Shown: positions 57,601 to 64,000 of the stretch, in pieces | Numbering within the stretch: the stretch's first letter is position 1 | Layout: the number at the start of each line of letters is the position of its first letter | NCBI RefSeq assembly: GCF_017726655.1 | Contig: NZ_CP072308.1 | Span: 1,426,001-1,490,000 of the forward strand | DNA length: 64,000 nt | Reading direction: 5' to 3' | Origin: Agrobacterium tumefaciens | GTDB lineage: Bacteria > Pseudomonadota > Alphaproteobacteria > Rhizobiales > Rhizobiaceae | Position numbers and translations under genes: made by a program | Notes under the pieces: generated by a model | The model's input: the letters and a program-made list of their open reading frames with translations, nothing else | What the model was told of the DNA's origin: nothing | Database searches by the model: none

Positions 57601-58617
57601 TTGGGCGTCGTCATACCGCTTGAAGAAAGCAAAAACAAACTCGCATCCGTCAAGCCGCTTGTCGACCTGACCCGCCCCGACATGGAACGGGTGAACCAGC
57701 TTATCCTTTCCAAGGCCGGCTCCGATGTCCAGATGATCCCCGAGGTGGCCAACCATCTCATCTCGTCAGGCGGCAAGCGCCTTCGGCCGATGCTGACGCT
57801 CGCCTCGGCCTCGATGTTCGGTTACGAGGGCGACAACCACATCAAGCTCGCCACCAGCGTGGAATTCATGCACACGGCGACGCTTCTGCATGACGATGTT
57901 GTGGACGAAAGCGATCTGCGTCGCGGCAAATCCACCGCCCGCACCATCTGGGGCAACCAGGCGAGCGTTCTCGTCGGAGACTTCCTGCTCGGCCAGGCTT
58001 TCCGCATGATGGTGGATGTCGGTTCGCTGGACGCGCTCGACGTGCTCTCCACCGCCGCTTCCGTCATTGCCGAAGGCGAGGTTCTGCAGCTTTCCGTCGC
58101 CAAGAACATGGAAACGACCGAGGACGATTACCTGCAGGTGATTCGCGCCAAGACGGCCGCTCTCTTTGCCGCAGCGGCCGAAGTCGGCCCGATCGTCGCC
58201 AAGACGGACAAGGCCACCCGCAGTGCGCTGAAATCCTATGGTATGAACCTCGGCCTCGCCTTCCAACTGGTCGACGACGTGCTGGATTACGGTGGCAAGT
58301 CCGCCGATCTCGGCAAGAATACCGGAGACGATTTCCGCGAAGGCAAGATCACGCTGCCGGTCATCCTTTCCTATCGCCGCGGCACCCAGGATGAGCGCGC
58401 ATTCTGGCGCAATGCCATCGAAAAGGGTGAAAGCAGCGACGAGAACCTGGAAAAAGCGCTCGGTCTTATCACCAAATACAACGGTCTCGGAGACACGATC
58501 GGCCGCGCCACGCATTACGGCACCATAGCCCGTGACGCACTTGCGCCATTGCCGCAGAGCCCATGGAAAAACGCGCTTCTCGAAGTCATCGACTTCTGCA
58601 TCGAGCGTCTGAACTGA
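57601..58617 (+). CDS. ispB: Polyprenyl (octaprenyl/decaprenyl) diphosphate synthase
   Basis: 338 aa. Makes the long side chain of ubiquinone. First Asp-rich motif LLHDDVVDESDLRRG, second FQLVDDVLDYGG; preceded by SSGGKRLRPMLTLASASMFG. TTG at 57601 was chosen because GGAG lies nine bases upstream and homologues begin at this point (GVVIPLEESKN); the upstream open frame lacks family similarity. Agrobacterium uses ubiquinone-10, so the product is probably decaprenyl diphosphate. Confidence 0.92.
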   Translation: MGVVIPLEESKNKLASVKPLVDLTRPDMERVNQLILSKAGSDVQMIPEVANHLISSGGKRLRPMLTLASASMFGYEGDNHIKLATSVEFMHTATLLHDDVVDESDLRRGKSTARTIWGNQASVLVGDFLLGQAFRMMVDVGSLDALDVLSTAASVIAEGEVLQLSVAKNMETTEDDYLQVIRAKTAALFAAAAEVGPIVAKTDKATRSALKSYGMNLGLAFQLVDDVLDYGGKSADLGKNTGDDFREGKITLPVILSYRRGTQDERAFWRNAIEKGESSDENLEKALGLITKYNGLGDTIGRATHYGTIARDALAPLPQSPWKNALLEVIDFCIERLN

Positions 58618-58807
58618 CGCTGGACGGCCGGAATATCGGCGGATGGTCTGCCCGTCCGCCGCACCTCTCACGGCGATTTTCTCCTCAAGGCGTGATTGTG
58701 GCCCCGCCGTAATTTCTTGCGGCGTTGCTTCAAAAAAGCCATTCTATCGTGACCAAACAATGGAAACTGATTTTTCCGTGCTTCGGCACAAAGGCAAGGG
58801 TTCCCTC

Positions 58808-60652
58808 ATGCGGCGTAAACCAGCACTCCGTCTTCTCTGCAGCGCGGCTCTCGCCGCTGCTCTCGCAATCGGCGCGGGTGCAAGCCCCGGTTTTGCGGAG
58901 ACGAAGGCAAAACCGGAAGACAAGGCCGTTACCTTCGATCCGGCGAAGGTGAATACCTTCTCCGGCGCCTTCCTCGCCGGTCGTAACGCCGATGTCGACC
59001 AGGACTACCCGACCGCGATTTCGCTCTACAAGAAAGCGCTGGAATTCGATCCGGCCAACTCGGAAATCCGCCAGCGCCTGATGATCGCCGAACTGCTGAG
59101 CGGCAATTTCGAGGCCGGTGCGAAGATCGCCGATTCGATGAAGGACGACACGACCGTCGAGCGTGTGACGACCATTATTCGCGGTCTGGACGCGATCAAA
59201 GACAAGGAATTCGCCAAGGCCGAGAAGATCCTGAAGTACACGGGTCCGAACGATCTCGACCGGATGGTCAATACGCTTCTGACCGCCTGGGCGCGCGCCG
59301 GTGCCGGCAAGCCGAAGGAAGCGCTGGCGCTCGTCAACAACATGAAGGGCCCGGGCTGGATCTCCATCTTCCAGAAATACAACGCAGCCTCCATCGCCCT
59401 GATTTCCGGCAACACCGAAGCGGCGCGTAAAAGCCTCAACGAAGCCGTGACAGACCGCGAAGGCGGTGCCACCGCCTCCGACACCTATATGCGCGCGGTC
59501 ATGGCGCTGGCGCGGCTGGAAGCGTCCGCCGGTAACAAGCAGAAGGCGCTGGACGCCATTGCGGTTGGCGACACCTTCGCGCCGAATTACGCGCCGCTGA
59601 AGGCGCTGCGCGAGGCGATCGAAAAGGGTGAAAAACCGGAGCAGCAGATTACCAACGCGGTAGAAGGTGCCGCCAGCGTGATGTTCTCCATCGCTGGCGC
59701 CTTGAATCGCGAAGGCGCCGAAGAGATCGTAACGCTTTATCTTCAGACATCGCGCGCACTCGACCCGAAGAGCCCCGACACCTTGATCCTCCTCGGCGGC
59801 CTTTCAGAAGCACTGAAGCAGCCGGACCGCGCCATCGCCTTCTACCGTGAGGTGCCGAAGGACTCGCCGATGTATCGCATTTCCGAGCTGCAGCTCGGAT
59901 TGACGCTGGCGCAGACAGGCAAGGTTGAGGAGGCGCGCAAGCACCTGAAATCGCTTCTCGAGTCCGACCCGAAGGACATCCGTTCGTATCTGGCCTATGG
60001 CAGCGTGCTGTCCGATGCCAAGGATTACCGGGCGATGGCTGAAAACTACGACAAGGCGGTCGAGGTCATCGGCGCTGTGCCGCAGAAATCCGACTGGACG
60101 ATCTTCTTCCAGCGCGCCATCGCCTATGAGCGCCTGAAGGAATGGGACAAGGCCGAGCCGAACTTCAAGCGGGCGCTCGAGTTGAACCCGGAGCAGCCGC
60201 AGGTTCTGAACTATCTGGGTTATTCCTGGGTGGATAAAGGCATGAATCTCGAAGAAGGCATGAAGATGATCAGCCGCGCTGTCGAGCTTCGGCCGAACGA
60301 CGGTTACATCGTCGACTCCCTCGGCTGGGCGCACTTCCGGTTGGGTGACTTCGATCAGGCCGTGACGGAACTGGAACGCGCCATAGAACTCAGAGCCGGT
60401 GACCCCGCCATCAACGACCATTTGGGCGATGCTTACTGGCGCGTTGGTCGCAAAATCGAGGCGGTTTATCAGTGGAACCGTGCGCTGATCGGCGACAATG
60501 ACGATGTCGACAAGGCCAAGGTGAAGGAAAAAATCGCCAACGGTCTGCCGCCGCTCGAAAAGGACGCTGAGAACACCGCCAAGAAGGAGGTCGCGCCGCA
60601 GCCACCGGCTCCTCCAGCGCCGGCTGCCCCTGCTCCGGACAAGAAATCCTGA
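58808..60652 (+). CDS. Exported tetratricopeptide-repeat protein
   Basis: 614 aa. Signal peptide (LRLLCSAALAAALAIGAGAS), then TPR units throughout, e.g. DYPTAISLYKKALEFDP and AEPNFKRALELNPEQPQVL, ending in a Pro/Ala-rich tail (PQPPAPPAPAAPAPDKKS). Typical of alphaproteobacterial periplasmic TPR scaffold proteins. ATG at 58808 has AAGGG seven bases upstream; ATG at 58760 is an alternative. 6 bp before ispE, so co-transcribed. Confidence 0.88.
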   Translation: MRRKPALRLLCSAALAAALAIGAGASPGFAETKAKPEDKAVTFDPAKVNTFSGAFLAGRNADVDQDYPTAISLYKKALEFDPANSEIRQRLMIAELLSGNFEAGAKIADSMKDDTTVERVTTIIRGLDAIKDKEFAKAEKILKYTGPNDLDRMVNTLLTAWARAGAGKPKEALALVNNMKGPGWISIFQKYNAASIALISGNTEAARKSLNEAVTDREGGATASDTYMRAVMALARLEASAGNKQKALDAIAVGDTFAPNYAPLKALREAIEKGEKPEQQITNAVEGAASVMFSIAGALNREGAEEIVTLYLQTSRALDPKSPDTLILLGGLSEALKQPDRAIAFYREVPKDSPMYRISELQLGLTLAQTGKVEEARKHLKSLLESDPKDIRSYLAYGSVLSDAKDYRAMAENYDKAVEVIGAVPQKSDWTIFFQRAIAYERLKEWDKAEPNFKRALELNPEQPQVLNYLGYSWVDKGMNLEEGMKMISRAVELRPNDGYIVDSLGWAHFRLGDFDQAVTELERAIELRAGDPAINDHLGDAYWRVGRKIEAVYQWNRALIGDNDDVDKAKVKEKIANGLPPLEKDAENTAKKEVAPQPPAPPAPAAPAPDKKS

Positions 60653-60658
60653 CGCCGC

Positions 60659-61543
60659 ATGCAGCTGCATGACGCTTCCGGGGCCACCGAAACAATCGAG
60701 GCGGCCCCGGCCAAGATCAATCTGGCGCTCCATGTGACCGGCCAGCGAGCGGATGGGTATCATCTGCTTGAAACGCTCGTAACCTTCACCGAAGCCGGCG
60801 ACGTGATCCGCATACGCGACGCCGCCGCGGACAATTTCTCCATTTCCGGCCCCTTCGGCGATCTTCTAAACGTGGGTCAGACCGGCGAAAATCTTGTCAT
60901 CCGCGCTCGAGACCTGCTGCGCGAGGCGCTTGCGTCTGCTGGCCAACCCACGCCACCGGTCGCTATTCATCTTGAAAAGAACCTGCCGGTAGCCTCAGGC
61001 ATTGGCGGCGGGTCCGCAGATGCCGCGGCAACGCTTCGCGGCTTGCTGCGCCACTGGCAAGCGCAAATCGCGCCGGATGCGCTGGCATCGATGGCACTGA
61101 AACTCGGTGCAGACGTGCCGATGTGCCTTGCAAGCCGGCCACTGATCGCGCGTGGCATAGGCGAGGACATCGAAGTCCTTACGGACCTGCCGAAACTCGC
61201 CATGGTTCTGGCGAATCCGCTGAAGGCCGTTTCGACACCAGATATTTTCCGGCGACTGCAGAACAAGGCCAATCCCCACCTGCCCGCCCATTCGACGTTG
61301 GGCTGGATGGATTTTCTCGCGCATAGCAGTAACGATCTGCAACCACCGGCGCAGACGCTTCTGCCTGAGATCGGGGAGATCATCACATTGCTGTCGGATG
61401 AAGGTGCGGCGCTTGTGCGTATGTCTGGTTCGGGGGCCACCTGTTTCGGCATTTTTCATTCACTTGAAGCGGCCCGGACGGCGGAAATATCGCTTCGGAA
61501 GAAACGTCCCGGCTGGTATTTTCAGGCAACGCGGACCATCTGA
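60659..61543 (+). CDS. ispE: 4-diphosphocytidyl-2-C-methyl-D-erythritol kinase
   Basis: 294-aa GHMP kinase of the non-mevalonate isoprenoid pathway. N-terminal AAPAKINLALHVTGQRADGY and the ATP loop PVASGIGGGSADAAATL; C-terminal ALVRMSGSGATCFGIF. Follows the TPR gene by 6 bp and precedes moaB by 26 bp. Confidence 0.95.
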   Translation: MQLHDASGATETIEAAPAKINLALHVTGQRADGYHLLETLVTFTEAGDVIRIRDAAADNFSISGPFGDLLNVGQTGENLVIRARDLLREALASAGQPTPPVAIHLEKNLPVASGIGGGSADAAATLRGLLRHWQAQIAPDALASMALKLGADVPMCLASRPLIARGIGEDIEVLTDLPKLAMVLANPLKAVSTPDIFRRLQNKANPHLPAHSTLGWMDFLAHSSNDLQPPAQTLLPEIGEIITLLSDEGAALVRMSGSGATCFGIFHSLEAARTAEISLRKKRPGWYFQATRTI

Positions 61544-61569
61544 AGAACAGACAGACTAAGGATAAGGCC

Positions 61570-62121
61570 ATGGCAGGCGAAAGACCCTTCATTCCCCTTG
61601 GAATTGCGGTTCTGACCGTTTCGGATACCCGCACGCTGGAAAACGACAAATCTGGCAATACGCTCGTCGCAAGGCTCGAAGAAGCGGGCCACAGGCTTGC
61701 CGCCCGCGCCATCGTGCCTGATGACAAGGCGGCGATCGCAGACACCGTGCGCGAATGGACGCTGTCTGACGGCGTGGATGTTGTCATCACGACAGGCGGC
61801 ACCGGTTTTACCGGTCGCGATGTGACGCCGGAGGCGCTGGAGCCGCTGTTCGAAAAGCGCATGGACGGATTTTCCGCCCTTTTCCACCGCATCTCCTACG
61901 ACAAGATCGGCACCGCCACCATCCAGTCACGCGCGACAGGCGGGGTGGCGAACGCGACTTTCATTTTCGTGCTGCCCGGCTCTCCCGGCGCCTGCAAGGA
62001 TGCGTGGGACGGCATTCTCAAAGCGCAGCTCGATTATCGCCACCTGCCCTGCAATTTCGTGGAGATCATGCCGAGGCTGGACGAGCATTTGAAGCGTGGC
62101 AAGAGCCAGCCGTCGCATTAA
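61570..62121 (+). CDS. moaB: Molybdenum cofactor biosynthesis protein B
   Basis: 183 aa; adenylates molybdopterin or stabilises its intermediates. MoaB/Mog domain with ITTGGTGFTGRDVTPEAL, LPGSPGACKDAWDGIL and ATGGVANATFIFVLPGS. The length and layout fit alphaproteobacterial MoaB. Last of the ispE-moaB group. Confidence 0.94.
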   Translation: MAGERPFIPLGIAVLTVSDTRTLENDKSGNTLVARLEEAGHRLAARAIVPDDKAAIADTVREWTLSDGVDVVITTGGTGFTGRDVTPEALEPLFEKRMDGFSALFHRISYDKIGTATIQSRATGGVANATFIFVLPGSPGACKDAWDGILKAQLDYRHLPCNFVEIMPRLDEHLKRGKSQPSH

Positions 62122-62146
62122 GCCCGGCGGTCATCTACCGCCGGGC
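62122..62146. terminator. Hairpin between moaB and a convergent gene
   Basis: GCCCGGCGGT-CATCT-ACCGCCGGGC, perfect 10-bp stem. No T run follows on either strand, so termination may need Rho. Confidence 0.55.
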
Positions 62147-62164
62147 GCGTCGTGGTCACAGCGG

Positions 62165-62434
62165 TTAGCGGCGGTTTCTATCGCGGAGCACGGCCGTCGG
62201 ATCGATGTAGGTAGTCGTGTCGAAGCGGCTGTTTTTCCGTTCGACCATACCGTTTTCCAAGACACGGTAGGTAACCTCCGGGTTGGAGACGGAGACAGCC
62301 TTGTCGCCTGGCTTGGCATGGTTCTCGATCATCTTGGTGATGGGCGTAGCGGAGTCGCTGAGAAGGCCGTTCGCGGAAGCGGCAGCGGTTGCGGCGATGA
62401 GGGCGAATGCGGCGATGGCGATATTTTTGATCAT
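62165..62434 (-). CDS. Small exported hypothetical protein
   Basis: 89 aa: signal peptide MIKNIAIAAFALIAATAAAS and a mature part (PITKMIENHAKPGDKAVSVS, RFDTTTYIDPTAVLRDRNRR) of no known family. ATG at 62434 is the start that gives the signal peptide. Divergent from a two-component regulator, which may control it (inference). Confidence 0.75.
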   Translation of the reverse strand: MIKNIAIAAFALIAATAAASANGLLSDSATPITKMIENHAKPGDKAVSVSNPEVTYRVLENGMVERKNSRFDTTTYIDPTAVLRDRNRR

Positions 62435-62632
62435 TGTCTTGATCCTCGAAACGGGTAACACTGCGACTTGCAGCACGTTGAAAGTAAAACGCCGATTTTT
62501 CAGCCGCCTGTCGCCGACTATACAATTTTGTAAACCCGCCAATGCCTTAACTGCCGCAAGAAAGCCCGATTTGCGGCGTGATCAAAAGCGGTGAGATTTC
62601 TTTAAAGCTGTATTTAAGACAACGTCATCGCC

Positions 62633-63310
62633 ATGAAGATACTTCTTGTAGAAGACGACATCACAACGGGAAACTATATTATCAAGGGACTGGCCTCTGC
62701 CGGCCACACGGTCGACTGGGTGAAGGACGGGCGCGAGGCGCTGGCGGCCGGCCTCGACGGCGGATACGACGTCGCCGTCGTGGACCGCATGATCCCCGGC
62801 CTCGACGGCCTCAATCTGGTCAAGAGCATGCGCGCGGCCTCGATACGCGTCCCCATCCTTTTTCTCACCGCAATGAGCGGTGTTGACGACCGTGTCGAAG
62901 GGCTGGAAGCGGGGGGTGACGATTATCTGGTCAAGCCCTTCGCTTTTTCGGAACTGACGGCGAGAATCAATGCGCTCGTTCGGCGCCCGCCTATTGCCAC
63001 GGAGAAGACGCGCCTGCGCGTCGGCGACCTGGAGATGGACCTCGTCACCAGAACGACATCGCGTGCAGGGCAGCGGATCGACCTGCTGCCACGTGAATTT
63101 TCGCTTCTCGAACTGCTCATGCGCAACGAGGGCAGAATCCTGACGAAAACGATGTTTCTCGAAAAAATCTGGAACTTCAATTTCGATCCGCAAAGCTCGG
63201 TCGTGGAAACGCATATCAGCCGGCTGAGGGCGAAAATCGACAAACCCTTCAATCAGCCGCTTCTGCACACGGTCAAAAACACGGGCTATACGCTTCATGC
63301 CCGGCGCTAG
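62633..63310 (+). CDS. OmpR/PhoB-family response regulator
   Basis: 225 aa. Receiver domain with phospho-acceptor D51 (VAVVDRMIPG), acidic D8/D9 (LLVEDD) and the VKPFAF lysine; C-terminal winged helix (LPREFSLLELLMRNEGRILT, VVETHISRLRAKIDKPF). Resembles CusR/QseB-type regulators. Its last codons overlap the kinase gene by 14 bp. The stimulus is unknown. Confidence 0.94.
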   Translation: MKILLVEDDITTGNYIIKGLASAGHTVDWVKDGREALAAGLDGGYDVAVVDRMIPGLDGLNLVKSMRAASIRVPILFLTAMSGVDDRVEGLEAGGDDYLVKPFAFSELTARINALVRRPPIATEKTRLRVGDLEMDLVTRTTSRAGQRIDLLPREFSLLELLMRNEGRILTKTMFLEKIWNFNFDPQSSVVETHISRLRAKIDKPFNQPLLHTVKNTGYTLHARR

Positions 63311-64000
63311 TTTCCTGAAGAGTACCGCCGTCAGGCTGGCGCTTCTCTATATCGCCCTTTTTGTCACGGCCTCGCTCGGTGCGAATATCGCGGCCTATCG
63401 AATGGTCGTCGGCTTTCTCGATGAGCGCCTGAACGCCAATGTGATGGAGCGGTACCGGGAAATCGCGTCCGCCTTCGACACGCGCGGACTTCAGGGCGCG
63501 GTAGAGATGATCGACAATCACGGACCAGCCATCCGGGGTCAGGAAACCATCTATTCTCTACGCAGTCCGCAGGGGCAGCTTCTTGCCGGCAGCGATCAGT
63601 TCTCGAATGTCCCACCCGGTTACTCGACTCTCGAACCGAACGACCAGCACGATAATGCGTCCCACTACAAGCTTTACAGCGCAACGCTCGGACCGAACAA
63701 TCTCGTTGTCGGGATCAGCTATGGCGATACGGATGAACTGGCCCGGATTGTTCTCATAAGTTTCTGCTGGGCGACAACGATCGTGCTTTGCGTCGGCATG
63801 ACTGGGGCGGCCATACTGGCATACCGGACGCGTCGTCGCATCGCGTCACTGACACAGAGCGCTCACGCTATCGGCAATGGCGAGCTGTCGAAACGGCTTC
63901 CGGTCTCCTCGCGCAGGGATGAAATCGACATATTGTCGGCCGAAATCAATGTCGCTCTGGCAAGACTGGAATCCAGCGTCGCGGCATTGAAGCAGGTGAC
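63297..64000 (+). CDS. Sensor histidine kinase, N-terminal part (cut by window end)
   Basis: Visible 234 codons: first membrane helix (residues about 12-36, LALLYIALFVTASLGANIAA), a periplasmic sensor region of about 115 residues, second helix (about 148-172), then a HAMP domain (RRRIASLTQSAHAIGNGELS). The kinase core lies outside the window. Partner of the response regulator at 62633, whose stop it overlaps. Confidence 0.92.
   Translation, partial: MPGASFLKSTAVRLALLYIALFVTASLGANIAAYRMVVGFLDERLNANVMERYREIASAFDTRGLQGAVEMIDNHGPAIRGQETIYSLRSPQGQLLAGSDQFSNVPPGYSTLEPNDQHDNASHYKLYSATLGPNNLVVGISYGDTDELARIVLISFCWATTIVLCVGMTGAAILAYRTRRRIASLTQSAHAIGNGELSKRLPVSSRRDEIDILSAEINVALARLESSVAALKQV

Overview
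The window reads as the circular chromosome of an Agrobacterium (A. tumefaciens/fabrum group). The strongest marker is the mannosylfructose pair mfpsA-mfppB at 24.2-26.4 kb, a pathway characterised in A. tumefaciens. Alphaproteobacterial features agree with this: short-form HisG with HisZ, plant-type glutamate-cysteine ligase, DUF1127, DUF1217, DUF3422 and DUF6101 proteins, and rhizobial-type intergenic palindromes. GC is high and even. No tRNA, rRNA, insertion sequence, prophage or CRISPR array was found. Most of the window is core chromosome with a few accessory touches (two toxin-antitoxin pairs, a class I EPSP synthase-like gene).

Layout. 0-7 kb: ileS (cut by the window start), ribF, a HAD hydrolase, then groES-groEL behind a heat-shock promoter and a CIRCE operator; the groEL 3' end and its terminator are tandemly triplicated with a 120-bp period. 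7-11 kb: a DoxX membrane protein and the minus-strand unit hisS-VOC-hisZ-hisG. 11-16.5 kb: an RHH/RelE pair with a downstream gene, a LysR regulator diverging from a YeiH transporter, tag, and an L,D-transpeptidase followed by a probable small RNA gene. 16.7-24 kb: glycolate oxidase glcD-glcE-glcF with a divergent LysR, a DUF3422 protein and a FadR-type regulator. 24-31 kb: mannosylfructose genes, a NUDIX hydrolase, a PiT phosphate transporter, rsmE and gshA.

31-44 kb: a DUF1127 protein, LysR, a six-module DUF1217 protein, a DUF6101 protein, ubiA, a MipA/OmpV porin-like protein, cfa, tex, purD and a small secreted HPE1-like protein. 44-55 kb: a Cache chemoreceptor, a frameshifted DUF523 gene, and the minus-strand block glyQ-lemA-aroA-DUF2207-glyS, in which the two glycyl-tRNA synthetase subunits are separated by three genes; upstream of it lies a VapBC pair. 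55-64 kb: an S49 peptidase, TrmN6-like methyltransferase, DUF2007, a polyprenyl diphosphate synthase, a TPR protein, ispE, moaB, a small secreted protein, and a two-component system whose kinase is cut by the window end.

The items most worth following up are the probable small RNA at 16.58-16.69 kb, the EPSP synthase with a changed substrate-loop motif inside the gly block, the 113-bp three-hairpin repeat with compensatory changes between its two copies, and the triplicated groEL tail. No clearly new multi-gene system was found.
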